Shown one piece after another: positions 33,632 through 46,970 of a stretch of DNA of 64,000 nt. Position 1 is the first letter of the stretch. The number at the start of each line of letters is the position of its first letter. This stretch comes from Lasioglossum baleicum. Lineage: Eukaryota > Arthropoda > Insecta > Hymenoptera > Halictidae. Position numbers and translations under genes: made by a program. The stretch is taken from positions 8,556,001-8,620,000 of the forward strand of contig NC_134930.1 of NCBI RefSeq assembly GCF_051020765.1, given 5' to 3'. Under the pieces are notes generated by a model. That model did no database searches and was not told where the DNA came from. It worked only from the letters and a program-made list of their open reading frames with translations.

Positions 33632-35628
33632 TGGTAGTGCACCGTGCTTTTTGCAATTCGTTGGTGATCGTAATTTTACAATTCTTCTGTTATATGTATA
33701 TGATTCTCGATTTTGATAAAATTACCTATATATAGGGTTATCTGTTAATATACACACATACATACATCATCCGTACTTGAACTATAGTGTTGATGTTATA
33801 TGTACAGTTAGTATTTCATTTAAAAAAATAAAAACAAGCGCGAGAAACTTCAATATCTGTCACATGACTTTGTCCAGATTTATTATCATAACAAATTAAA
33901 AGATGGACAGAGTTACGATAGGATACAGAAAAAAACAAGAATCTTCTGTAATAAGTATAAAGGAAAGATTACGGCATTATACTTTTGAAATGTTCATCTA
34001 TTTATTTTGATCTTTAGAAATTTAACTTACACAACATTCCACCTTCTCGCTGGCTAAAGAATTGAATGCAATATATCTCAAAGTAATTTCATACGAAGGC
34101 TTCTGTTAAACATACCATATTTTTGTGAACTTAAACCTAAATAAAGCAATTTTATTTCCATAATAGTGTTGTATTTCATTAGCAATTGAATTATTTCATT
34201 GAAGTTTTAATTATTAGCAAATTTTATTCTGTAGTAACAACTTGCCCCACAACGGGCTAATGCAATATGTTAGCGATATTACCGTGTGCCAGTGCTGTCA
34301 TTTAGCGGTTCTGCTCAGTAAGCGGCGCGCGATCGTCACTACAAACCGATTTGGCGGCGCCCTTCCCTAGCAAAAACACTACAGATTGCTCAACTTTATG
34401 CAACCATAACTTCTCAACCGTTGATCATACTGGATCGAAACTTCGATCTGCAGCCGCCCCGGGTACAAATCTACTGGATTACATACCAAATACATCGTAA
34501 TTTGTGGAAGAGAGGTTTTGAGTCCGGTACAGTAAAGTTTAACCTGAATCTTCACTAGTTAAAGAAATTCTGTAAAAGTTTTTAAGAATATTAGAGTTTT
34601 ATTTGTAGAACGATGCAAGCTCCACGAAGTGGGTATTCAAACTATGTACCTATGCATTAAGTGCAATGTATGAACGAAACGCATTCACGAGGTGCTATAT
34701 TTTTGGCATGCATTTATAAGCCTGCGATATAGAGCGTTCAGGAATGTTGGTGGAATATTTCCTGTAGATGAACCCACCACGCATCCAGATAGCGGGGGAT
34801 CATCATAAAAATTACCCTGGTTAAAAAATGGGATTTTATGAAGAAGCGACTGCTGCGGTCATAAATCATTCAGTTACTCGGGGCAGAAAGAGTCTCGTAA
34901 TGGGAATTCCTTAAAATGGTACCTTTGAGAAACAGCATGACCCGCGAAACCAAAGTGCAGTCGCAGCTATGTGCTGGTTCTATGCATTTCCGAAGCGTGC
35001 ATCAGCGTAAAGTAAATAGCTTTATAAAATAACACGACCACATTTTTCGTCCGAGCGCAATTAATTAATTCTACGGTCTTTTGATGTGCCCATATAAATT
35101 ATGGCTCCATTCCGCGGGCTCTCAGCCGGACGGAGGGACCGACAGCTCTTTTAATGCATCAGAAATATAATAACCACCAGAAAGAGGAGAACATTTTTTT
35201 GTAGTAACATTAGTTCTTGTCTGCATAGGCCGTTGCTTGCTCGCAATCTAAACTACTCCCTGGCTAACAGAGTGAACTGTTTGCGTGTGCACGTCGACTA
35301 AAAGTTTCACAGAAGAATGTTATTGCGACGCAGCCTTGCAATTAAACGTTGTTGAGCTTCGGATTTTCTCGGGCGCGTTCAAACGCATGTTAAATAATGT
35401 TGTTGCTGCAGTTTTGGCTTCGCTGTAGGAGCACCAAGTCAGCTTTAACATGTGAATTACTGGTTTCTCGTTTATAAACATTTGTGTTGTTAAATCTCCC
35501 GTAGTAAAACAGAAGTCGGTTGCGTTGTTTGGGGGATCTGGGGGATCTCCTAAGCGCATCTGAACGCAGCGTCTTGCGATCCCGGGGCCTCTTATACTCC
35601 ATTCGTCATACTTCATCAAAAGTATAAC
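33632..35628. other. Intergenic, nothing recognised
   Basis: 34250-34500 is GC-richer and resembles one arm of a repeat, but no partner was found. Confidence 0.4.
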
Positions 35629-35630
35629 TA

Positions 35631-36130
35631 CGAGGATGCGGTTTTATATTCGCGGAATGGGGGATAGGAAGAATAAATGAAAGTACAGAACCATTTTTCT
35701 TTTTCAATATATTCACCCTTCACTCTAATACATTTTTCAGATCTATGATTTAATTTTTTATCCTTCATCATCCTTTACTTCTTCATCGCTGCAAAATTTT
35801 GTTCCACGTGTTCTTTTTCATTTTCGGGAACAGGAAAAAATCACTGGGAGCCAGGTCCGTACTGTAGGATGGATGGTTTTAAGCTTCGAAGCCTGCCTCG
35901 TAGGGCAGCCTGTGCACCTTGACTTCGGTGTACGGGCGCGTTGTCGTGCAAACACAGTACACCTTACGTTTTGACTTGTGTAACTTACAGTAACTCACAC
36001 TCTAATGATCAGATTATGATGCGCCTCGGTATCTATGGTAATGGGAAGTCACGCTGGAGGATCCGACTGGCGTAACGCTCCACACCCCTGGGCAAACCCT
36101 CCATTCCGCGAATATAAAAATGCACCCTCG
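35631..36130 (-). mobile_element. Internally deleted mariner with transposase scraps
   Basis: 500 bp with TA flanks and inverted ends CGAGGATGCGGTTTTATATT, continuing to CGCGGAATGG. On the minus strand, LHDNAPVHRSQGAQAAL (second catalytic Asp region) and, in another frame, YSTDLAPSDFFLFPKMKK (third Asp region) identify a mariner D,D34D transposase. Frameshifts separate them and the N-terminal part is missing, so it is dead. Confidence 0.88.
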
Positions 36131-36132
36131 TA

Positions 36133-36467
36133 TGTATTTATTAGTATATAAATTATTGAAATTATACTTTACTTAAGGAAGCAGTGTTAATAGGGATAGG
36201 AAGCATTCTATTTAACACATGAATATGAATATGAAATTATAATAACTCATATTTTGTTCCTAAAAATTAGAAGAGTTCTCAATCATTGCTATAAATACTG
36301 AATACTACTTACTGAATAGTACTAGAATGTACTAAATACACTATAATTGATATTCTGAATGATTTATTCGTTTGTAGTATTTATGTAAATAATTCAGACC
36401 TGAAAGATTATATTTGTGTTTCGCTTGTAAAAGTTAAAAAATTACTCTTTTTAATAGGCGTTCTAAA
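36133..36467. other. AT-rich intergenic
   Basis: Nothing recognised. Confidence 0.4.
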
Positions 36468-37427
36468 TACACTCCTCAAAAGAATTAAGGGTAGATTTAT
36501 AGTGGAGCGGTGAGCATCGATGATAGCGGCGCGGTGAAAACTGAAAACAAACCAACATTCGTGAGAACATTTCGACACATACTAAAGAAAAAATTCATAT
36601 GTATTTTCTTTGTTTTTCTTTTTGTTCACCGTACAGCTCACCTCGCTGCTCCACTATAAATCCATACTTAGGGATCACTTCTGCGAACCCGAAAAATTGC
36701 TCCCGCTTTACGTGACCATAACTCCGTCAAAAATTGCCGTATCGATATCGTTAAACAACGGTTTGAAAGTCTGAAACCTCTAGTTTCAGATGCTCTGTTT
36801 CAAATTGTTGCTATGTTGGTTTTTTACAAAGTTATAGCGAGATGAAGACAACATTGACGGTTAACAAAAATTTTGTGCAACTGTGGAACATCACACGGGG
36901 AGCAACAGTTTTTTTTATAAGTCGCGTTAATATCATTTGGAAGGGTCATCTTTCCTGTCTAAATTGTGTGGTTGTTGAATATTGTGCGATTTTTTTTATT
37001 CGAGTTATTCAACATTGAAGTAAATATGGGCTTTCTAACTTTAACTGGCTCCAGAAAGCGAAAAAATTATCGTAGAATCTTGTGCAAAAAAGCAATAGAA
37101 AGAGCGTTTCTTTCTCTTCAAGGCACTCTTTTTGTTTTTTTCAATTGCATTAACATTTCGATATACCAGGTGTTTCTGAAAATATGTTTAAAAAATTCAC
37201 AATTTCCATTTTTCCTTTAACTCGCTATACCTCGGCGAGAAATGATCGTAATACCATGCTCCGAACGTCAGATTGAAGCAGAGATTCTGCCGATTCGATT
37301 GAGTACCCCATGAACTCGCTGCGACAATTTTTTACCTATGGCAGCTGTGTTTGAAGTTAGTGCTTCGCAGAAATTAGCGCGCCACGTACAACGGCTAAGT
37401 GATCCCTTAATTCTTTTGAGGAGTGTA
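36468..37427. mobile_element. TACACTCC-family palindromic element, copy B
   Basis: Ends TACACTCCTCAAAAGAATTA and its complement. Opposite orientation to copy A. It contains a nested 175-bp MITE at 36492-36666. The shared open frame is at 36966-37220 on the plus strand. Confidence 0.9.
36492..36666. mobile_element. Nested palindromic MITE, GATTTATAGTGGAGC ends
   Basis: 175 bp. Left TAGATTTATAGTGGAGCGG pairs with right CTGCTCCACTATAAATCCATA. It interrupts the left arm of copy B between AATTAAGGG and TTAGGGATCAC, which are joined in copies A and C. The short flanking repeat TTAAGGG/TTAGGG suggests a target duplication. Confidence 0.85.
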
Positions 37428-40400
37428 TATTGTTTTTATGGAACTTTTATTACACACATTGTAACATGTCTGTTCCATGAAAATATTATTTGAAGATATT
37501 ACATTTGTTTGTATAAAAATTCCACATGATTTGTAGAATCAAACGATAACTGTTTGCTTTGATCTCTGGTATTTATCCATTAATTACTCTGTTGGGAAAC
37601 ACAGTGAGATAATATTAATATTGAACAGGTATTTATCAGAAAAATACATAAAATCAAAGAATAAAAGGCATTAAAAAAGAAATCCATACTGGAATCGCCT
37701 TCTAGAGTGGCATATTTTCCTCGGTGGTGGTGCAAGATTTAAAAGAATGGTTAATTTTGTGTGAAGATAGTTCATGTCAAAGACAGAGCGCGACACATTA
37801 TAAATGTAAATTGAGAGGGAATGCCAGCTTCTTCCCTTGCTTTTATATCTTATGCGCATTAATCTTCCCCGCCATTTGGACCGTGTAAAAGAAAACAAGA
37901 TGGATGAGCATCTTCGCTTAATTAATGTAACGCTTCTGCTGCTATCTCGAGGATTCGAGTCAAAGCTGAATCAGGGCAGCTTAATTCATACTTGCTACGG
38001 TTAATCTAGCCTATATTGTCGCCAATCGTTCATTCCGCTGTTTCGGGTTGACAGTAATCAGAAGACTAGGAAAGTCAAACGAAATAGAAGCGGAAAATAA
38101 TATACAAATACTGGAAATATTATTCCTGCAAAGAAATTCGAAACTAAGGATTGCAAATGTATAATATAATAAAGAATTGCCGAAAAAATAGCTTCATTTT
38201 GTATGAAATGAAACGAGAAGATTTTGTCTCAACCAAATCTCTAGAAGAGGCAATATGGCTGAAAATATGCTGGATGAAGTTAAAAGGGATGAACCGCACA
38301 ACATTTTTTACAAAACTAGTATGGAAGAAAATGCTCCATTTAAAGTAATTTTTTAATTTGGAAAACAAAGAAGACCCAAACATCTCAGCAAAATTACTAT
38401 GTTGCCACAGTATAAAACAATCAAGACCTATAACAAGAGAGAAATACAGCTATATGATGAGTTTAATACCTTACATACCATCTATTTACCATGATCTATT
38501 TACCTATTCACTATGCTAACTGTAAAGGAGAAATAAGTTTAAAATATAAACTTCTTTTTATTTTTAGTTATCTTAACGAAGTAATTACATTTTACACTTG
38601 TTCATCTATATCTTCCTTTTTAATATAACTGAAATGAATACTTAATAAACTTGATTATTCGTGTAATTACATGTCTTCATCTTAATTATTATTTTTTACA
38701 TTAAATATCCATGTCAGTAAAGCCAATGTCTATAAAAATATGGACTTAAATTTCCTCTTGTTTTTAATTCTTATAATATGCTATTATTGAAAGTGGTATA
38801 AGTCCATTTGGAGCTAAAAATTCGTTTATTTTCTTTAACAATTTTAATAAATATTATTGCATAATAAAAATTAACAGGTTTATAGTGTTAAAAACATTAC
38901 CCGAATTGATTAACGTTTGCCATTATTTTTAAATTAATTCAAACACAAACCCTTAAATATCTCGATGTATGAAAAAATGGACTTATACCACTTTCAAAAT
39001 GAATGGCTCAATTAATGAACGTAAAAAAAGTTAAAACTATAAATGAAAGAAAAATTTGCATTTCACAATCCAGTTTTGGATTTTATCTTCTTAGGCGGAA
39101 AATTTGATCTGTCTCTGTTGAGATAACTAAATTTGGAAATGATAATGTGTATACGATGACGTAATAACATAACTTCATGAAGCTACGCAATTTTGTATCC
39201 CCTGTATCTTGTATGTTCTACCGCAGAACACATTTTATATATGTTACGACAACTTATGTCGTTATATTCAATATACTCGTTTTGTTGAAACACGAACGCG
39301 CATACATACACAAATTAACGTCATATGGAAATCTGAATAATAAATTCCGTAATTAAAGAGAGTGGTAGCTCGTTATACCTACCAGGACGTGGTTAGTATA
39401 TCGATTCCATCGGGGTTCTGTTTTTCCATCTTGTTTAAACGAAACGCGATAGAATAGCTGAATAAAGAACCCCGAACATGATACAATGAAAATTGAATGC
39501 AAATATCGTTGACCCAAAACGAGGGGGAGCAATCAGTTCGTCGATGAAAACCGTGAATGGAATTACGAGTATCCACAAAAGGAAGCTACCGAAATATAAA
39601 CGGGTTATGGAAGACGGACACGAAAATCGCTGGCTTCGTCCCAATAAAAATACATCGATAGAACCGCTCATGTACTCGTGTTTGCAGTATCATTTCTCGG
39701 TATCCGCGACAATTCTGATTATGATCCTGTAAATCCATTGTTCGAGCTTCGCTCTGTCTCGTTTCTCGTTTATAGACACTCCTGAAACCCCTTGGAAACT
39801 GTATACGGGGTGTCCCAGAAATGTTGCATCTTCTCCAGGGAGCTGATTCCTGAGGTTATTCGGAGTAACTTTTTCCTTTGAGAATATGTTCTCCTAGGTT
39901 TTGTTATGGAGTTATTAGCGAGAAACACAGACCAATCAATGCGCGACTACAGCAGGCGGATTTCAACTCGGAACATTACTTGTAAAATACAAGCAATAAA
40001 GTATTTAAAATAGTGGGAGGTGCGAGACAGGGTCGGGACAGGAACAGGAACGATTTTCGGGATCGGGACAGGATCTTGAAACTTTCGGGATTCCTGAAAA
40101 TGTTCGGGGTTTCTTACTGAAAAATAATATTCAAAGATTCCGTACAGTATCAGAAATCCCGAAGATTCATGGGAAACCTGAACACTAGGGTGGACCTTAG
40201 CTATACTTGATGAAAATTATTATGATCTGGAAAAAATTTGGGGCCGATTGGATCATGGGAAACTGGCGCGCAACGAATTTGAAAATTTTTTAAAAATCTT
40301 GACATAAATATACGTTGGAATATATCGTTGAATTTGTCTTTTTTTTTTCTCTCCGTAAGAATCCATAATAGCAGAATCAGTTGTTAATAGAAAAACATTC

Positions 40401-41774
40401 GTGACCTTGAAAACTTGAAAAAACGTCCTTGAAAAATTTTTTTTTCTCTGATGCTATATTCACCTCCTTATATACTACAACTTTTGTTTGAAGAGTTTCT
40501 TCATATATACATAACTGACAGAGATATTAAGGGGTGTAATTTTCATTATTCCGAAGCATACAACTGCGCATGTAGCTATTTTCATAGCTACATGCTGCCG
40601 AATAATGCAAATTACGCCTCGTAAACGAAAAAATAGGATTTTTGAGGCAGGTAGCGCTCTATATCGATCTTTAATCAAGTGTTTTTGACTAGTGAAAAAA
40701 TTCCGTGTTTGTATTATCGTGAAATGAGAAGGCGAATCCAGCACCCTTACAATCCTGGAAGTCTCTCTATATACTCAATTATATAAATAAATTCATTAAT
40801 ACGCTCCAATCTACAAAAGAAAAACAGTTCTAATATCGGAAAAAGAAGTTATTATGAATAATAAGCAGTCTGACTGAAACATGGACTGAAGGTGGTCAAT
40901 GATACCGCTGACCGGGCCGTTAAACTAATTGAGTTTTTGAAAGTTTAAAACCAGAATACTCCTTAAGGCACGTCGAAGGTTAACAAGAATACGAGATACA
41001 GGATCAAAGAGTATTTGACGAATATCCATTATAGTCGACACAAAAAGGCAAGGCGTCAGAAAATGGCTGCTACTGACATGACCGTAAACATTCAGTCCCA
41101 ATGGGCTCACCGGAAAATGTAGAACCGCTGTAGCCTTCCAAGGAGAATAAGTTAATCGGTAAAGTAGTTGCAGCATTAACCAGGCGACCGCCACGCCCAC
41201 CGGCATTAACGCCAATAACGAATTCACCCCGGAGTGCCGGGGTGCCGGAGTGCCAGCGTTTAAAGGGAGCACGCGAGAACGGATAACGCAAACCGGCCAA
41301 TTTATCGCGCGATAAAACTTCCACCGGCGTACCGATGAACAAGCGGCGGGCTTCTGATCCGGTCAGGCTCGTACTTATTACCGTGGACAACATAATACCG
41401 GCATGCCAGACCAGCGAAGTCTCGAATGCGGAGGGTGGAATGGGCGCACGCCGCGCTGCGGGAGCGCCTACCCAAGAACAGACGGGTTAACAGGGCCCCG
41501 ATGCCAAGAATCCGGGACATGGTGAATGTACCATGGGTTCCGCCAACAATTTATTTGGACCGTGCACCGAAAAGAGTAACCTGGATTACCCGGAACGCCG
41601 TCTTAGCTAGGAACTCCGAGTCAGCCAGACTCGATCCCCTTTCTAACCCAATCCCCTTCGAGCCAGTCCTTACAACACTCGGTAATGTATACTATCTCCT
41701 AATGGTTTTACAAGCCTGTTTATAATTCTTATTACCCACTCCACGAACCACCCTCCCACTGTACACAACCTGTG
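37428..41774. other. Intergenic with scattered transposon ends
   Basis: 39809-39960 begins GGGGTGTCCCAGAAATGTTG, a common insect Tc1/mariner-type terminus with no partner seen. 40011-40195 is a GGGACAGG/CGGGATT-rich repeat related to 2498-2639. 40568-40595 is a perfect 11-bp-stem hairpin. 41.1-41.7 kb is GC-rich with overlapping unrecognised frames. Confidence 0.5.
40568..40595. repeat. Perfect hairpin
   Basis: GCATGTAGCTA, loop TTTTCA, TAGCTACATGC. 11-bp stem in AT-rich DNA, function unknown. Confidence 0.8.
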
Positions 41775-42151
41775 TACAGGGTGTCACAAAATTATATGTC
41801 GTGGACATCATAGCGCGACTCTACACCCCCTATTTAGTCGAAAATGACTTAAGAAAACCCCGCAAAATTGACCTTGAACGTGAAAAACAAGGTAAAAAAA
41901 ACAAAATTTAAGGAATCCTGATTGATCTATACCCTACCCTAAGGATCACAGATACTATCAAGGATTTTTTAAATTTTTATACCAAACTTTTCTTTTAAGA
42001 TTTAAGATTTTTAATATTAAAGGTTTTGTTACCTTGTTCTTCTTGTTCAAGATCAATTTTACGGGGGGTTCCTTATGTCATTTTCGACTAAATCGGGGGT
42101 GTAGAATCGCACTATGGTGTCTGCGACATATAATTTTGTGATAACACGGGG
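41775..42151. mobile_element. Palindromic ACAGGGTGTCACAAAATTAT element
   Basis: Left end TACAGGGTGTCACAAAATTA pairs with TAATTTTGTGATAACAC on the right. The arms also share CTACACCCCC / GGGGGTGTAG and GTCGAAAATGAC / GTCATTTTCGAC. The right terminus has decayed. Non-coding, probably Tc1/mariner-derived. Confidence 0.8.
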
Positions 42152-45100
42152 TGAGCCATCTAAGATAGGAAAAAATTTTTCAGACAAAAGTTTTTCAGAC
42201 AAATAATGACATCTTTCTTTTCAAGTTGGTTTATTTAAGGTCGCATCAACATCTCAGGTTATTAGCGACCACATTACAATACAATACAGAGTGTGTCTCG
42301 TAACGTGACGATCTCAAATAACTTGTAAGTTATGTTGTACAAAAAAAAATGTTCAAACAAATGTTGCATGGTTCTTAGGGGGACATATAGTGCTGCAATC
42401 AGATTTTTGTTACTTCGATTTTTTATCAAAATATAGAGGTCACCTTCAGTTTATTAAATAGAATGCCTAATATTTTTGATTGAACTCGGATGAAGCACAA
42501 AATTCTGCGTCAAGTAGAATGCATAACGTAGTGCGCAAGTGCGACTATGAACTCCAGTTCTATATTTGATATCTTTGATATAATTGAGTTACAGTGCAAC
42601 AAAGAAATGAAACTAATTTTTGCGTCCACATCAAAGATTAATTTTTACAATACTTATATTACATCCGAGAGATATTCCAACTTAAGATATTTTGCACAAC
42701 GAGTTGTAAGTGCTTTTGGATCCACATATGTTTGTGAAACATTTTTTCCGAAGATGAAATTTACAAAGAGATAATTTTGTATTTGTATTACATTTTGTAA
42801 AAGCATGTAACGTCATACGTCATCAAAGTGGCCCGTGGAACCATTTGGGTTGGCCAGGCCTGGTCTAGTCTAGACACACGCTTTCATGTGACATAAAAAA
42901 ATATACAGTATTCTATTTAAAGAATTAAAGGTCATCTTCATATCTAATAAAATGGTATGAACACAAAAAAAATTACAAATGCCATTGCGTTGCGTATAAA
43001 AAACAGTACTGCTTTTCCCTCTTTCGTTCTTGCCTAACATTTATTATTTACAAGAAAAACGCTGGCTAGTAATAGTGTGAACACCCTGTATATGAGTCTC
43101 ACAAACGTATTTGGATTACTTGCATTACTAGAATTAAGAAGAAAAATAAAAAAAATGTTCGCGCTGTATACTTAAAATTGTAATAGATGTTAACCTAAAC
43201 ACAATAAATATAAATTTTAATTTTGCATAAAGATTTATTAAAACATATTAAAGAATTATTACAGCTTAACACTTTACCTACCGGAAGCCTATTAGGGTTT
43301 TCAATAATTGTGCTGTAATAAAAGAAAGTATAGAAATTTTATTTTACATTGCAATCTTAAATGAAACTATTAGATGACGTTATTGGGGGTGACTTGTCAG
43401 TTCACAAGGAAAATTGCTGTTGCTATTGAAGGTTCCATTAAAAAGTGTTTAGCCATGTACCATAGATTTTTCAAAATTATGCAATAATCACCGGTCGGTA
43501 ATGTGTTCATTAACATTCTGAATGTGATTTGTTTGTATCATTTGCGCAAGTAACTCACCATTTAGGGAACTCTTTTTAACAAGTATTTTTAAATAACTTG
43601 TATTCGTGTAACTTTTATTATGCGGACTAGAAAACATTTACTCCACGAGACACTTTTTGAAGATATTTTTCTAGTTCTTTCTTAAACGACCTTATGATGA
43701 CCTTGACAACATAATGAAAAATCATCGATATCGGAAAGTGGTATTTTTTTGTAAATTTTTATTGTTATCGGCGGGTTCGATTACAGGGCGACTTAACGTT
43801 CGCTCGTGTCAAGGATTAATCTACCACCACATAGTTGCTGTAAATTGTAATCACCAGACAGTGAGGACAGCAGCATAGTTTTAGGGGGTTACCTCTTTAA
43901 AGTAACTTCGAGGTTTAGATTTATAAGTATCACACGGGAGCCCCGCGAAAGCGGGTGCATCTACGCTCGGATGTTAATTATAGTTTAGGAGTTGCTCGGC
44001 TGTTTACTGAGGCTACGCCCCGCAAAAACGGAGGCCGCGTAAATGCCTTTCGAAGTTTGATTACGTATGTCGACGCTTCCCGAGGCTCGCGAATTTTCGA
44101 GCGGGGCTGCGTCGCCGTAGTTTTATGCAATCAACCGGCCCGAAATTCGCCGTCGGCGCTGAAACAGTAATTTGAACTTTGCGCTTTTCGCGCCTGCGAA
44201 ACGTGGTCGCTGCCGTGCTCGCGGGCGACGACACTCGGGCGGGGACGGATTAAATTAGAAATTATCTTGCACACTTGCTGCCATTTTCGAAAAAATTCGA
44301 CCGGGCCGCATTAACCGTAAAATGGGAAAGTAAATTAATTACGGTCTCATCCTGACTGCATTAATTTATTAAGTTCAACGTTGCGCCCTTTCTGTCCTTG
44401 GTAATTGGTTGAGAAGAGAAAGCTTGAAAATTCAAGGATAGACTGCAATGAGTATGGTTTAGAGTGATAATACCATTTATAGAGCACGCAGGTAGTTGGA
44501 TTACGACACCAAAAACGGGAATAGCTCTCTGGCATTTTAGAAACTCGTTTAAAATGAGATGCCTGAGCTGTCGTCGCGTCGTAAAATATTTACCATACTC
44601 ACTTTCAGTTTCTCCGAATGAAACTTTATTTAATTAATTTGAAAAGCGTTCGACAATATTTGTGTTGACTACGAAATCTATTTGTTTTTCCAAAAGACAA
44701 GCGGTAGTAAGAATTATCGTGTCGTACCACGAAGAGCATTGTTAGTGCTTGCTTTTATACTGAACACAATGAAACTGAACCAACATTATTCGAAAAGAAT
44801 TTGCGAAAAATGCTGTACATTAATACATTTTCAAAGACACTCAAGGTATGGCCGGATAAAAATGGATACAAATGTCCCGCAAACCGAATTAATCCTTCTA
44901 ATCTGTATGGCAAGTTTCAAGCCGATGACCCTACCACAAAGATCGTTATAGCATGAACACCGTTATAATGAATTATGCTCTATTTCTTCGGTTCTGTTCA
45001 AGAAAGAATTACCAAAACATTTATGAACATTCTACCTAATAGATTTTTAAAAAATTCCAGAAACTTGAAATCGCTGATTTTACATTGATGTTATCAGACG

Positions 45101-45246
45101 GCCACGTTTATATTATTCCAAAATAATGGAACTAACTACCATTAGCTGCATCTTATTATGATTATTGGATCGATGTTAACAGGGTTATTCTCTTTTAAAT
45201 AGTGTTCGAATATTACTGAATTATCATAGCTTTTTAAACTTCCAGA
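42152..45246. other. Intergenic, nothing recognised
   Basis: GC-richer at 43.9-44.3 kb. Transposon-like ends near 42150 (GGGTGAGCCATCTAAGATAG) and 43081 (ACACCCTGTA) do not form a clear pair. Confidence 0.4.
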
Positions 45247-46970
45247 AAATGCCGAACATCAAAGTTCTAATGTTAGGAATTCGCTGGTTCAAAAGTTATG
45301 TGTGTTTGAAGTTTGAGCGATTTTAAGCGTTTTGGCAGGTAAGGGCGCCGCCATATTGGTATATACTTAGCGTCACGTATCGTCAAGCGAGCGAAGCCGC
45401 AAGGTGGCATCACAAGCACGCATGCTGTGTCGATAACTTAGATTTGCAAGTGTTGTCCGGCTGGTCCGCTCCACCCGCTTCCCCCACGAACCTGATCTAG
45501 ACTAACCTAAAGATTTTTGCAAATACCTCGGGTATTATTTTTTATCTACTTTCAACACTGCTCACTAGATGTCGTAGATTACTTTTATATATTACCAAGT
45601 TTTTATATGAAATTCTACTTGATTTCTTCTTTAATACGAAGTAGATAACTCAAAATGCCCAAATTCCAAGTTACCTAGTTATTACATTCAGCCGGCGATA
45701 TGGCGGTGGCATTACCTAACAGAAACGATTAAAATCGCTCGATTTTACACACGAATAACATTTGAGCTAGTAAATTCCTAGCATTAGAACTTGGATGTTC
45801 GGCCGGGGCCGGCGTGACCTTTTGCGGGGCCCAGTTCAAAAATTTTGCGGGGCCAGAATACACATTCAAATCCTGTACCTAAATTTCACAATAAGGAATT
45901 ATTTATTATAAGTACAAAGGATGTTACATATATTTTTTGTAAGATAAATATTACATAATTTTTCTCGCTTTTTCCGCCGCTAAATCTTTTTTTTTCATTA
46001 CGTCATCAAAATTGATTGAGTTTGCTACTTCGCTTGCTATTGAAAGAATAGCCAGAGATGTAAATCCGTCTTGGCTTATTGATGATCGAAGATAATTTTT
46101 TATTAGTTTCAACCGCGAGAGAGAGAGAAACTACGTTCAGCTGACGCTACGGTTACTGATGTAGTTAAGGTTATTTGTAACGCCGCGCCGCGCCGCGCCG
46201 CGCACCTTGGTCATCGCGATCGCTTACATGGGACATTACCCAACTTGAAGACACTGATTTTATTGACATTCTTATAGATTATGGGTACCTTAAAGAAATG
46301 CAAGTCATATTTTTTCGCATCCATACTTCGCTTTCAAGGGGCAAAAAATTCAATGAAAGTACAAAATACATAATTATATATATGACTTCCGCAAAAAACT
46401 ATTGATATAGTTTAATTTCTCGTAAAAAGTACATCTCTCTGAAAGCGTTCTGATTTTTTTATCTGAAATAGTTTCCAGGATATAAAGACTTTATGGAGTT
46501 ACACTGAACTTTGATGATTTTTGTCACGCCTTTAAACTGAATCATCGCTACTAAAGAAATGTCTTGCATCTGTTTATGGTATCATCATTCTGTAAAAAGT
46601 TAATAAAAATCGGTGTTTTCTAATTGGGTAATTTCCTTAAGACCTAATGTCCTCTGCACCCGTGTTGCAGACGTGTCAACGTTTGACGTCAACATTTAAT
46701 GTCAACGTCTGCAACACGCTGCAACGAAATATTTCAATGCAAAGACGGGAGAGAAAATCTTGAACTCATATCAGTGTGGAGCAAGTTGTCCTCGATTAGT
46801 GGATTATGCGATTGCATTTTCCACACACACCCGACTATTCAATCTACAGTACAGGGGGTCCTGCAAAATATCTAATGAGTTTTCGTAGACTGCGGGGCCT
46901 CTCAAAACGCGAGGCCGGGTTCCGGCGAACGCGCTGAACCTGCCTGGCGCCGGCCCTGTGTTCGGCATTT
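45247..46970. mobile_element. Palindromic AAATGCCGAACATC element, split by hAT insertion
   Basis: The left arm AAATGCCGAACATCAAAGTT pairs with AACTTGGATGTTCGGCATTT once the insert at 45804-46958 is removed. The arms extend about 120 bp and share CGATTTTAA and CCGCCATAT blocks. Non-coding. Confidence 0.85.
45804..46958 (-). mobile_element. Deletion-derivative hAT transposon
   Basis: 1,155 bp with ends CGGGGCCGGCG / CGCCGGCCCTG and a perfect 8-bp duplication TGTTCGGC (45796-45803 and 46959-46966). At about 46115-45950 on the minus strand the end of a hAT transposase is readable (RLKLIKNYLRSSISQ.. then LAILSIASEVANSINFDDV), the conserved C-terminal dimerisation region. The rest of the gene is absent. 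A (CCGCG)n run lies at 46180-46202 and a hairpin at 46663-46722. Confidence 0.92.

Noticed and set aside
38151..38348. 65-codon frame with EDFVSTKSLEEAI
   Set aside because: Protein-like in feel but too short, and I could not tie it to a family.
40925..41725. Several overlapping 70-115-codon frames
   Set aside because: GC-rich DNA with competing frames and no recognisable family.
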